From Gymnorhina tibicen (lineage: Eukaryota > Chordata > Aves > Passeriformes > Artamidae), in the NCBI GenBank assembly GCA_013399875.1, contig VXAZ01009313.1, forward strand, positions 62,648 to 126,647: a DNA stretch of 64,000 nt, read 5' to 3'. The notes beneath the pieces were generated by a model. The model saw only the letters and a program-made list of their open reading frames with translations, did no database searches and was not told the DNA's origin. The position numbers and the translations under genes were made by a program. Each line of letters starts with the position of its first letter. Position 1 is the stretch's first letter. Positions 52,532-64,000 of this stretch are shown here, piece by piece.

Positions 52532-53120
52532 CAGTGTAAAAAAATAAACCCACGTTGAGTTTTGGCATAAAAAGAAGTGACACTTCTAAGGAACAAAACA
52601 GAATCTAGCAAAATGGGTGTTTGAACATCAGAAAAGGTGTTCAGCTCTAGATCTGTCAGCATTTTATCTCGTCCAATTTATCCATCCCTAATACATTGTC
52701 AGAATAAGATTTAAAATATTGCTGGACTTCACGTGCACAGTTCTGTATGTATGTGTCTTACTTATCTGTAAGAAAGAAAAAAAAGACAAAGCAGGACAGG
52801 CAAACTGTATTATATGTCAAATTAGACATCTAAACACTGAAAAAATCCCAAAACTTTTAACAAATAGGTAATTGCAAGAAGTGTTTGACCAAGCCCAAGA
52901 CTTTCAGCAACAGAAATTCTTCACAAAGTCTCTTTTTTTGGAGGGGGGAAACAGGATGAAGGGACACGTCTGAATCTGTATTTTGAAGAGTACCAGTTCT
53001 TCAAGGGATTCATTTGTGCAATAAACCAGCTGTTGATTGAGAGGGAAATAGAGCTTTCTACAGAAAATCTAGGGTAACTCAATAGTTTTGCAATTTTTCT
53101 TCACTCGCATGTAAGCATAT
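52532..53120. other. Unique DNA between two antisense LTRs
   Basis: No gene or repeat family was recognised. It includes a G-rich word (GGAGGGGGGAAAC) near 52940. I see no retroviral internal sequence such as a primer-binding site, so the two LTRs of different families are separate insertions. Confidence 0.55.
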
Positions 53121-53774
53121 TGTAGTGGTTTTGTTCACATTTTTACCTTCTGTGACATCAGAATTAGGAGAAATGCAAAGCAGGTTCCAAACTTAAAGAA
53201 TATAAAGAATTTTATTAACAGAACTAACAGAAAAAGGAATAATAAGGGTCAGACTAAACCTTCAGAACACTTCTCTTCCCCCCATCCTCCTCCCTCCTCC
53301 CACATACAACATAAAGACACAAACTTGGGATTAGTTCAGTCAGTTTGCCACCTCTATAATAGTCTTTCATCAGTTCACTTAGGGAGAGGAGTCTCTTTTG
53401 CCCATCCTATGGGCTTCTCCACAAGAAACAGTCGTCTCGTGGCTTCAATGTTACAGCACAACAGCCGCCCGGGGTGGTTTTCTCCTGGTATGTGCAAGTC
53501 CCTTCCCTCGACTTACAGCTTTCCCCACAGCTGTTTTCGACGGTTCCATTTTAGTAAATGGGGTACTATTTTCAGGATGAGCTGTTCAAGAGCAAAGGTT
53601 CTCTTCATCTACCTCTGGGATCATCTTCATCTCTAGGAGCAGAGGTCTTTTTCTTCCCTGGGAGCAAGGGTCTTCACTTCATCACTATCTCTCTCTGTTC
53701 AGGCTCTACAGTGGATCACAGCTACTTCAACATTTACTTATTTCATTACAGGTACCTTTGCTCGTGGTTACAAT

Positions 53775-53798
53775 TTGAACGCTCGGTGGAGCGTTCAA
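53775..53798. promoter_or_regulatory. Perfect hairpin or dyad inside LTR family 3
   Basis: TTGAACGCTC, a GGTG spacer, then GAGCGTTCAA form an exact 10-bp inverted repeat. It could be a dimeric protein-binding site or an RNA stem in the LTR. The assignment as regulatory is inference; only the symmetry is seen. Confidence 0.45.
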
Positions 53799-54114
53799 CC
53801 CACCACGCTTTCATGAAATTACAAAAGGGTTCTCTGATGTATCATAGTCCATCACCATAGTTTTACAAAAGAATTTCAGCTTTCAGGTTAGTTTGAAGCA
53901 TGTCCTCTATCTCCTCCTTCTGGGCTTCAGCTCTTTCTTCTTCACTGACTTTGGTGTTACCATCATGGTACCTATTTACGTGCTTTTGCCTTTCCCTTCC
54001 CTCTGATCTGGGAGAGGATTGATGTTTGCAGGTTTCATATCTTCTGGGGAACTCAACAAATCTGAAGGGGTTAATCTTACCCGGGCCTGCAGCTGGAACT
54101 CATCTGTCTCTGCT

Positions 54115-54257
54115 GGCCACAGGAGCGGCCGGGCAGCGGAGAAGGGCCTGTCCCGGCCCGCCCGGAGCCGCGGGGCTGGCCTGGCGGAGCAGGCACGGCG
54201 GAGCCCTCAGCGCAGCGGCCGCGGTCCTGCCAAGGCGCGCCGGGGCCGGGCGGCCCC
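54115..54257. promoter_or_regulatory. CpG-rich block at the gap edge
   Basis: About 20 CpG dinucleotides occur in roughly 140 bp, in a window that is otherwise AT-rich and CpG-poor. It joins family 3 LTR sequence without a visible break, so it is probably the LTR's promoter-side region. A host CpG island is the alternative. Confidence 0.5.
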
Positions 54258-54418
54258 NNNNNNNNNNNNNNNNNNNNNNNNNNNNNNNNNNNNNNNNNNN
54301 NNNNNNNNNNNNNNNNNNNNNNNNNNNNNNNNNNNNNNNNNNNNNNNNNNNNNNNNNNNNNNNNNNNNNNNNNNNNNNNNNNNNNNNNNNNNNNNNNNNN
54401 NNNNNNNNNNNNNNNNNN
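54258..54418. other. Assembly gap (161 N)
   Basis: Every base is N. The left edge is very GC-rich, a common cause of dropout. The missing part probably includes the end of LTR family 3. Confidence 1.
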
Positions 54419-57400
54419 TATCAGACAGATGCTTATATATATATATATAAAATATGACCTGAAGATCTCCACATGAAACCTACCTGCATTGAAGCTAAAT
54501 TAGAGCATGCTACTGAAAGTGGAATAAGACTCCTCAGAATACTAAGTCCATTTGGCTTTCTACTTTATTTAGCCAAATCACAATAGAGGTCAGGATTCCT
54601 ATAGAATTTAGTGAAGTTTTCGCTTTTTCTGTTTTCATATTTCACATTTTTTATCACATTCTTATTTTGCTATATGACTGCTAAGGTAAACCAGACTGAC
54701 TTGCTGTGTTGACTGTCACTAACATGTACTATCCAGGCTACAAAAGAAACAATGTAATTTAAACCCTGCTTCTTCCCTGACTGACAATCCAAATGTCACT
54801 GACCTATGTTGTCTTTACTGTAATGTCTGCTTTTATGGACTTTCTACATCTTTTTACTGTAAGAAGCCTTGTGGTCCAGTATGACAGAGGCACTACCTAT
54901 AGACTTTATTACAAGTGCAATTCTTACCAAAATGCATAACCTTACCGTATTTAACTGTGCATTTATCTACACACATTCTTAAATAGCTCTCATAAAAATG
55001 GGAGGAGGGAAATTTTTAGTTTAATGATCGAACAAATTATGTAAAAACCTGTGCTCCTATCAAAAGGAACGAGACTTACCAATGTGTTACTATTCACTGG
55101 TAGTAGCAAATGTCTTCTCCCTGTTAGTATTAGACTGTTGTCATTTTAAAATAGCTATGTTGTCTGAACATATATTTCTGAAAAAAAAAAGCATCCCTAC
55201 TATGCATTTTTCCAATGTCTGAAACAGAAAGGCAACCCCAAACTCGAAGCATCAGCAGCATCAGTTCAGCTGAAAGATGGAAAGAGCAGGAAAATACACT
55301 GTGATGTGTATTCCCTATGATTTCTGTCATCAAATTTTCATAGGTATTCCATCAAAGACAGTTCGAAGGAATATACTACCAGGATATTTACAGGAAAGTC
55401 CCAATCTTAAGGAAAACCGTAAGCCAAAATACCGTGAAAAAGTAGAAAGTATTTTAAAATGTGATGATGATACCAGTGGTGATTGGGAGTTGGAAATAGC
55501 TGTTGGGCTAACCAGGGAACATCCAACCCCCTCACCACCCTCAATTCCCACTCACAGCTGCTTTCAAGCTCAACCACAGCACAAAGTACTTGTGTTGTGT
55601 CATGATCTTCATCCTGGTGCAAAGAGAACAGGAGTGGCCATTCTCCACCACACCCTGAGACCCACAACGCCGTAACTCCTGATAACACGGACACAGGCAA
55701 TGTGCAGACCACTGGCAGCCTGAACATCTGAGAGATGTCTTTGGTAGTAATGTACACAGAGGGTACCTCCACAGCAAAATTCAAGGGTAATTCACAAACA
55801 TTTTTTATTTCTACAAAAAAGATCTGTGAATCTCTCAGAGGAAAAGTACCAGGGAGTCATACACACTTTGCCACAGTACTATGTTCTGAATGGAGGACTG
55901 TTTTGCTTTACTTCTCCTTTACTTCACTTATGTCTTCTGGATTCCACTTTGAGCATTGGTATTTTCTGCCTCACTTTTTTTCTGTGTTGAATATTTAGCT
56001 TTTCACCTTATTTCATAATATCAACTTGTACAGTCCAGCTTCTTTCTGGACTGCTTGAGAAATAACTGTTTTCTTAAGAAATGTTATAATGTTGTTATTT
56101 TACATTATTGGACACCATAATAATGAATACACAAAGAAAAAAAAAGTATATGAACTTTACTTTAAAAAAAGATTTAAAAATAGATTAAACAAAAATATAA
56201 ATTTATGAAAAAAAATCAAACCACAAAACCCACTGTTACATCTCATTGATTTTTAAAAGCAGCATAAGGAAGATGGAAAAAGTCTCTTATTCAACTCAGA
56301 GGCTTTGTACACAGAAACACTGTAAATAAATAAAATATAAGGAAGGTTTGGACAAAGGACTAGAGATGAGAAATATCCTCAATTAAAAAGACTACTTCTG
56401 AAAAAGATTGGAAATGGAAGACAGAAAATCTCTGTTCTTCAACTCAGAGCTCAGAGCCAGAGGAAATAACACAAATGGGGAAAAAAAACCTTTGACAGTG
56501 AAAACACTAGATTTTCCCAAATTTCAAAAAAATGTAAAATTCTTTTAATATGAAATTTGTTTCCCAGGGGATAAATAGATGAAGAATGTGGGGACCAGAC
56601 AGTTCGTAAGAATTAAAAAGGAAAAATTCTTTTGAAAAACCCCAAGAAAAATAGGACACCTACTTCTGTCAGTCTCAGTTGCAGAATAAAAGAATGTGCA
56701 TGGTTACAAAGACTGCCAGTGAGTGCCTCGACAGGCAGCTGCTGTGAGATTATGGAATTAGTTAATACAATCTCACAATGCCAAAAGACCAGAAGGTTCT
56801 CACTGTGGCTCCAGTTATGTTGCATCACAACTCGGTGCTGCACTGCTATCAGACAGATGCTTTCAAAAAGACTGCATATGATGCTAGAGCTGAAGTTACC
56901 TGACTGTCTGTGGCTCTGTGCTCCAAAATGGGCTGTTCAGGCTGCAGAAGCCAACCTATTAAGCGAGTGGCTTGGCACACATTCCCTACTCTATTTTGGT
57001 GTAAGAGCCTACAGGCTACTATGGAACACCACACATGCCTCTCATTCCCTAAATGACTGTGTCGTACAAGTTTCTTACACAGAACTGTGCAAGAAAAAAA
57101 ATATTTCTTTAACCAGTGGAAGCAATCTCATTCATCTTAAGGCATTTGTAGGTCAATAGAGTGCTAATTCTTATTCATAATAATTATGTTAACCATAATA
57201 TGTAGGGAACAGAATCAGACTCTGGTGAAAAAAAGAAATAATCATGGGTCTTTTCCTACTGAGATGATAATTCAAGTGTGAAATAAGGGACAACAGGTAG
57301 ATACAGTCTGATCTGAAAGCACCAGCAGCAAGAAAATCGTGTATTTCAGTATAACAGATAGTAGACTCAACACTATGCCTTTCATAAGCACTGCAGAAGA

Positions 57401-60400
57401 CCTGGATCTAATAAAGATAATGAAGAATCATTACAGATGTTTGCAGGGAGTACCTCCCAGGAATGATGAGGTATATGCACAAAAGAATGGAGATGACTCT
57501 GAAAAACTAACACCTGGGGAAAAGTAGACTGATATGAAGAAAAAGATTATGTATAGCATGAAGCTTGTCTCTAAAATGTCTAAGGGGGATTTAAAGCATC
57601 TTACCTTTTATACAGCACAGCAGAGCACAGAATGCTTGCATTTGTCTTCCCCAGAGTAAAGGATCAAGACAAAAGAAGCTGTGAACTTTGTCTTATGTCT
57701 GGGCAAGGGAAAGAAAAGGTGCTGTTCCAGATATGGCCAACAGAATCAGAATGATTTAGCTGTGTGAGGACATAGGACCTGAAAAGGGTTTTAAGCCTAG
57801 ATACCACTCAGTAGGCAAAGCTGATCAATGGGTGAGAGAGTAATTTTGTTTTCTGTCATTATGAAAAATTATAGGGTTAGGCCTTGAAAATATTTAAATG
57901 TTTATTTAAACTTAAGGTAGCAGCTGGATGATTTTCAATGGGTAACAGGCAGAGGAAAGAAAATGGTCGCCATGTTGCAGTTTACCACTATGAGAAACAC
58001 GCTGGAATGAAAGTCAGTGGAATGTGAAGTCATAGAGGATTTAAGGAAATTTCATTAAAATCCCACAGAAGCTGAAAAGATAAAAACTGCTTCCACCTGA
58101 GGACTAAACATACTCCTTCTGCCCTGGAGACTTGAACATGTCCCTGGGGGGAACTTAATGGTACAGCTCCTAAACAGCACAGACAGCAGAATATGGCAGA
58201 TTGATGGGAGGTCTTTTGTCCGTTTGGTTTTGGTTCTCTTTGTACCAGAAGCTGCCATGCAAATAATAGTGTATTTTAGCTGTGTGCAACTGGAGGGCTG
58301 TAATTATGAAGTTCAAGTGCTGGCAAGTCACAAATTTGAACCAGATGACTTGAAGAAAGAGGGAGGACCAGAACGACTAGGTCTCCCAGTGTTACAACAA
58401 TTAGAGGGAAATAAGGTGAAATAAACAAAACCAAACAAATAAATAAAGAACAAAAAATACCCCAGAAAATATATGCCACCCGCAAATAGACGTGTAAAAT
58501 ACGGGTTATTTCTGCTGTTTCCATATTGCAAATAATTGTCATGGTCTGATCCTAGGAGAATCACAGATGATCAGGTGTTTCTTGTCAGTTTTTTAAAATT
58601 TCCCAATTAAGTGGCATCTAGAAAATTAAGATATTTGTTTGGATCATTCTAGTTATCAAATGATGTAAATCCTACATATGACGGCTGTGTCAGATTATTT
58701 TTCCTGAGCAAAACACCCTACACTAGATGTTGCCATATCTACTAATTCCTATTATATCCATTCATTAATAGTTCCAAGATACAAGGCATTTTGTAATTTT
58801 CTTTTTTTATTTGAAGAGGAGTAACATTTTTGGTACCTCTTGAAGTAACTAATTGAGCTATAAATTCCTAATCTCAATAAAAATATATCCAGAGAAAATA
58901 AGTTCCCCAAGTAAACTATCTTATCTAACAATTTTTATTTTTAAAAAAATTGAATCAAGGGTTAAACATAGTAATTTTAACTGTACAAAGACAAAACTGG
59001 TGGAATTTTGAAAACTGTTCTAGTCTGTGGAGTATCAAAACTTACCCTTTCTATTAGAAATGCCTGTGGTTTAGTGGTAGAAGAAAAAAGACAAGCAAAC
59101 AAAACACAACTGTTTCACTTTACAGATACAGATTTTCTTTCTGTTGTAGCAGTGACTTTTTGGCAGCAGCTCCTACTCTGGGATCCCTTGGTCTTAATCT
59201 CTCTATTAGCTCCAGTTTCAGTGGGATTTACTTCTTCTGAGTGTTCTTCTTTAACCTCTTCTTTTGATCTTCTAACTTACTTCATCTCTTCAAATTTCAG
59301 ATATATCCCTGTTTGTGAATTGTTGTCTCTTATGTGCTTTTCTGTGAGTACAAATACACTAATAGCATTCTTCTCAGTGTTTTGGTAACTGTGCTCAATT
59401 AGAGAAGCAGCAAAGGAGATTCTTTGCCTCTGGAGTTTAATTCCTAGCTAAAAATTGAACATATTTTTGTACCGGGTAACAGATACAAGCAAGAATACTT
59501 CAAATTAGTTAAAAAAATGGTATTGCCAAGTTATTTCAAATATCCTACCTATCATTCAAATAACAAGCTATCATTTTAAACCACAAGACTATATCCAAGC
59601 TTATGACCCATAATAGTAAAGTAAAATAAAATTCTACTGATGATGATCCAGTTTTGAATCTTTTGGCAAACCCTGAGATTCAACAACTTAGAACTGCTGA
59701 ATGAACATACAGTTCCATTTATAGTATTTAGGCAAAATAATTTTTGTGTCACTGTAACTCTAAATATGAATGAAGCATTTATTAGGAGTGGGTCTTAAAA
59801 ATTCTATGACTTTAGATCCCAATCCAAACGAAAGTAGATACTACTTATCTAGTGTGGTTAACACAAAGTTTTGGAGACAGTACAGCTCTAAGTTCAAGTG
59901 AACAAATTGTCAGCTTAATTGGATGAGCATTGAATAATGTCAGTTACAGCAGTCTTCATGGTTAAACATCCTGAAAGTAAAGGTCAATACAGAAGCAAAA
60001 AGCCTTTGCAGTTTTTCCCTAGAAATAAAGCTTTCATGTTTAAATTCATGTAGGTGGTTTTGCCTGAAATATTTTTGGTTTTGTTTAGGAAACATATCTA
60101 TACTACAGAAAGTTTGAAAAAATAACTGCATGGATGCTAAAGATACTTCTGGAAGTTCAAACTCTTTGGAACAGGCACTCTGAAAGGCAGGAGAATAACC
60201 TTACAAAAAATGTAAAGGCTAAAATAGTATCAACAGGTCTATATTTCAGCAGCTAACACTGATAGATGAAATGGTACTTTTATGTACTGTACATCCAAAG
60301 CCTCAAAAATTAGGTGGGAGATGCACCTACTTTTAAAATCTTACCATCCATTTTTCAAGTCCAGAGTAGATCTCAAATAAGTATTTAATTTACATTTTAA

Positions 60401-63400
60401 AAGGTGTCTTGATTGCTGGTTAATTAAATATTGATAGTTCAAAAAACACATTGAAATTTAGCAGGAATGCAAGAGATAAATGAAGTTGCTAAATCATTTA
60501 ACAAAGTTACCACTGAATTTCACAAATACTTACATTCTTATTCTATAAATGAACTCTCGTTGTTTGAAAGGATACTTAGCTTATTAATTGGTAGTAATAA
60601 AGCCAACAGAAGCTTCTTAGTTCTTAGTTAATGTAAACGCTTCTGCTCTTGGATCCATATTGAAGATCATCTCCTACATCAAGGCAAACTGCAGAACAAG
60701 AAGAAAAAACATGACTTTAGTTATATTTCTCTTGCATTTCTGTTATGCTGAGGCCCTGCCCACCTTGATGTCTATCCCAGTAACTTAATAGGCATATCTC
60801 TCTAGTAATTTCAAAAAGATCTTAGTCAAAATTATACATTCATACTTCCTGAGAGAGGCAAGCCATGTAAAGATAATGAAGTGCACCCTTTTCCCTGCTA
60901 TTGTAGATCCATTTTCATTTACTCACTAGCAAACTCAAGTTCATATTAATATGAGTAATGCAGAGTCAGAAATTACTCATCCATTACAATGGGGTGAAAA
61001 AAGGAATCTGAATTAAAATCCAGTAAATTTACAGGCTATTATACTGCCACTGTGGACATAAAATCAGTGTCTTAGGTTAGACACTGACACTATAAACACT
61101 AATCAGCAGCCAAATTTCTTAGGGAAATCAGTCTTTAAAATTAATTTCTAGAGAATATTTTACTTCCCCCAGGCAGAAAATGAGGGGATGTTCACTCCAA
61201 ACATAAAGTTTTGAAGATAAAACTTGTTTTGGAAAAAAAAGTCTCTAGTAGGACATACTTAAACCCTTTCTTTTTTTTCTTCTTCTTGGATGATGAAAAA
61301 TACAGCAAGTACATTGATAAATATAGGAGAGTCTATATATTTCTTTACTTATATTTTTTTACACTAAGAACACAGTGAGTTTTAAATATCATTTTTATAC
61401 ACTGCTACTACAAATACACAGAAAAATAATAAAAAACAACTTCTTTAACAAAATAGAAGATGAAATTATGAAAACAAGCTGCACTACTTTCCTCAGAGAT
61501 TATGTATTTCTAGTGTGGTTACTTGGCCTAAGATGATGGTTTGTGACAGCTGTATGTTAGATTCTTCCAAATGCAGTCCAAATAATTTCCTCCAACTGAG
61601 CTGCAATGGCTAGTTCCTCATGTCTCCTGTCCCTTCTCATACATTTACAGCCTCAGGGCTGCAGCCATGCCAGGAAAAGGTAAATTATCAGGGTTGTAGT
61701 GAAGACAAAAATGATGTCTGGGTATCTGCTCTGATGGTTTTAGCTGCTGGACAGTAGGCTTCAGAGGGTCTTTAAATGTAGGACTACTAAATCAGGAAGC
61801 TTCTATAGAGCCAGAAGATGAAATGAGGGAAGGAAAAGTCAGAGTAACTAGTAACTGCCTAAGTTTTCAGAAGCTTATCCCATCAAATATATACATCCAA
61901 TCTGCAGATGGTCTCTAACCTCCAGCCTCCCTTTGAAGCAGTTCAATGAATAACAAGTACTTATAACTGATTCAGTTTTATTTCACACTTTCCTTTAAAA
62001 ACAGGTAGATTCTTTGAAATATAGTTATTTTCTTTCCAGCTGTGCAGAACATGTATAGATAGTGTTCACAAATTCAGATTATAAACTGATATAAATTTAT
62101 GAGGCAGGTGAGGAGCCACAGACAGACAAATTATCTGTCTATATTAGTTTGGAGGGTGTGAGGCCCAGACCATTCTGAAGATATTGGGCCTTGCATGCAG
62201 AAGGCAGTCCACAGCACAGCTCTCTGCAAACTTCATATTGTGCTGTAGGCTGAGACCAGAGGTCATTCTGGCAAAGAAGACTGGCTTAATTCATGGGCAT
62301 GTCTGATTTAATTGCTGGGCAAGGGCAACACAGAACCAGACACTGTTCTACTCCAAGTCAAGGAACCTGGACTTTACCCCAGTTGAAGGAGTAGTGAAAA
62401 GGCAAAGTTTCCTAGGCATAGGCTCAACTGAAAGAGTTTAGAAACCAAATGAGTCTGAGCTAGAATCTTCACTTAAAACACAATATTAAAGTATTTAAGG
62501 CACTATTTAAGCTTCTGGTTTTATCTTTTTTCTGAGGAAATTCACTATGCTATCCACAAGATGAAAGTAAAGAATAAGAAATATCAGGAGAGTTAAAAAA
62601 ATATATAACTTAATTAAATCACAGCTGTGCAAAACATGATTAAGTAATTGAAGGGATAGAATCAAGGAGAGAGGAGATTATTTTAGGCAGTCTGAAGTGC
62701 ATAATTATGAGCAATGGGCTAAATCTGAGCAAAAGAAAAACTTTAAAGATAAAGCCCAGAAACAAATTCTCACTAGTCAGCTCGACTCATGTACAAAATA
62801 GCTTTTGCTGGTGTAACCACAAATCTGGGCTGGGTAAATATATACTGGGGCATTCAGATATCATAATCAAGAGAGATATATGCTCGCACAAAAAGAAACT
62901 TGAAGCAGGGTACCTGACGCTCAGCCTGAGAGGATGTTCAGATTACACTTCAGTTCTGTTATATCTGAGGCTTTGATTCTTCAGTTTTACCATTTTCTGA
63001 CATTATTTACAACAGGTAATCTGTCACGTTGGTGCAATGGGTTTCAGTTTGTTTTAATGAGAAACTGGAGCATTGCCAGACAGAGCAGAACTCAGGAATA
63101 GGAGGCATCCCTTCACTCTTTCTCCCAATACTCCATACTTCCAGGGGAGCATTCAGTTACTGAAAGTAGATAAATCCAGGGATCAGCCAAATACAGCAAT
63201 GTTCTGGTTTTAACATTTCTTGTTTGAAGTGTAGTGATTTAAAACTATTCAATGATTGCAGTGGTCCAGAGACACCATGCCTCTTTTTGGCTTTAACAGT
63301 TTACATTATCTGAATCTTTTGTCCTATCCATGTCTCCAATTGAATATTCAATTCATATGGGTACTTCACACGAAGTCTAAGTCTCTGTGAAAAGCTCTAC

Positions 63401-64000
63401 CTGTTAAGGAAAGCATACAGTTTTCTCACATTGTTCTCCAAAAGGCTGGAGGGAACTCATACAGTTCATGAATTTGTAACATGAGTACTTGCTAAACTCT
63501 CTCATAACATCAGACATAGAAACTGCACTGTGAAGGGCTGCCTACCAAATCTAAACAAATACCTAATTTTTCTGGTTGTTTATGAGACAGGAAAGCTTTA
63601 CAGAGGACAGAAAGTATATGAATGCACAGTGGAAAAGATGCTGTGCTAGATTTTGGATGCTCAATGCATCAGTCTCTCTGGTGGATGAATCTGAATTTTG
63701 GACATTTCAAGGAGTTTTAGCACAAGATGCCCTTTAGAACGCACATATACACAATGGCAGTAAACCAAAATGTCCAAGGTTTGCTCTGGCAGTTCCACTG
63801 CTATCTCTTCCATATATGTTTATTATCTCCCTTCACCTCTGGACACCTCAGGCCTTAGCTGAAGTAGGGTTTGCCAGAAGTTCTTCATTGGATATATCCA
63901 CAGTCTTCATAGATTTTTGACTCAATCTTTCCTTTATTTTAAGGATAAAGCAGCAAAATGGTACTCTGTTTGAAAGGCTACTTCTCTCCCACACTTTTTC
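54419..64000. other. Unique AT-rich DNA, no gene recognised
   Basis: About 9.6 kb has no recognisable exon, RNA gene, CR1 or LTR. A (TA)8 run lies at 54434-54449. A-rich tracts occur at about 56140-56230 and 58420-58460. The longest open frame is 56632-57159 + (175 codons). It has no motif I know, is rich in Cys and Leu without pattern, and overlaps open frames on the other strand, so I do not call it a gene. 62100-62380 is somewhat less AT-rich and could be an old repeat, unassigned. Confidence 0.5.

Larger units (their letters stand above)
53121..54257 (-). mobile_element. Endogenous-retrovirus LTR, family 3, antisense, cut by a gap
   Basis: It begins TGTAGTGGTTTTGTTCACAT, which I recognise as the end of an avian (songbird-abundant) ERV LTR, probably ERVK type; the class is from memory. 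Read on the minus strand, AATAAA within CTGTTAATAAAATTC lies about 95 bp from the element's 3' end, as expected for a polyadenylation signal. The middle contains a perfect 10-bp-stem hairpin (53775-53798). The right-hand 140 bp (about 54115-54257) is extremely CpG-rich and stops at the gap, so the 5' end of the LTR and any target-site duplication are not visible. The 103- and 100-codon plus-strand frames are not genes. Whether the CpG-rich block belongs to the LTR or is a separate CpG island is not settled by this sequence alone. Confidence 0.75.

Noticed and set aside
52532..53120. Idea that the LTRs at 51970 and 53121 are the two ends of one provirus
   Set aside because: The two LTRs belong to different families, and the 0.6 kb between them shows no retroviral internal sequence.
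55277..55675. 132-codon plus-strand open frame, with a 125-codon frame opposite
   Set aside because: Overlapping frames on both strands and no recognisable domain.
54419..56862. 16-bp match TATCAGACAGATGCTT just after the second gap and at 56847-56862
   Set aside because: About one 16-base match is expected by chance in a window this size, and the flanks do not align.
56632..57159. 175-codon plus-strand open frame
   Set aside because: No recognisable domain. Opposite-strand frames overlap it, and there is no splice or promoter context. A frame this long is plausible by chance in a window of this size.
1..64000. Bacterial-type operons, CRISPR arrays, riboswitches or toxin systems
   Set aside because: Composition, CR1 and LTR content and lack of dense ORFs mark this as vertebrate nuclear DNA. 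No regularly spaced short repeats were seen.

Overview
This window looks like ordinary nuclear DNA from a bird, and the repeat content suggests a songbird. The identification rests on repeats, not genes. There are several CR1 LINE fragments, which are the dominant avian retroposon, and copies of three LTR families that I recognise as avian endogenous-retrovirus LTRs. The background is AT-rich, with stop codons in every frame. I found no convincing protein-coding exon, tRNA, rRNA, CRISPR array or prokaryotic gene organisation. The stretch is best read as intergenic or deep intronic DNA.

Layout. 1-7276 is unique AT-rich DNA. 7277-8576 holds a shortened copy of LTR family 1 and the 3' part of an LTR family 2 copy. 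8577-12409 is unique and has two AT-rich blocks that could be conserved non-coding elements. 12410-13439 is an antisense solo LTR of family 1, followed by an old CR1 reverse-transcriptase fragment (13442-13880). 17285-17426 and 19679-19818 are two copies of one short segment with a 124-bp identical core. 22899-23517 has a (TA)-rich tract and a perfect GCGC(AT)7GCGC palindrome. 23755-25197 is a 5'-truncated sense CR1 that reaches the CR1 3' end. 26353-26945 is an assembly gap bordered by a GAGAG microsatellite. 28095-32640 is a dense pile of insertions: family 1 LTR, antisense CR1, sense CR1, family 2 LTR, family 1 LTR, sense CR1. 32641-51969 is mostly unique, with one antisense CR1 tail at 37888-38062. 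51970-52531 is a full-length antisense family 2 solo LTR. 53121-54257 is an antisense LTR of a third family, ending in a CpG-rich block cut by a second gap (54258-54418). From there to 64000 I see only unique DNA.

No genes here work together. The biology visible is retroposon and LTR insertion, their decay, local duplication and simple-repeat growth. The points most worth checking are the recent 124-bp duplication, the roughly 48-bp internal array in LTR family 1, the 10-bp-stem hairpin and CpG-rich block in LTR family 3, and what the two gaps hide. I did not find an undescribed biological system. Repeat assignments come from recognition by eye, so family names are deliberately left general.
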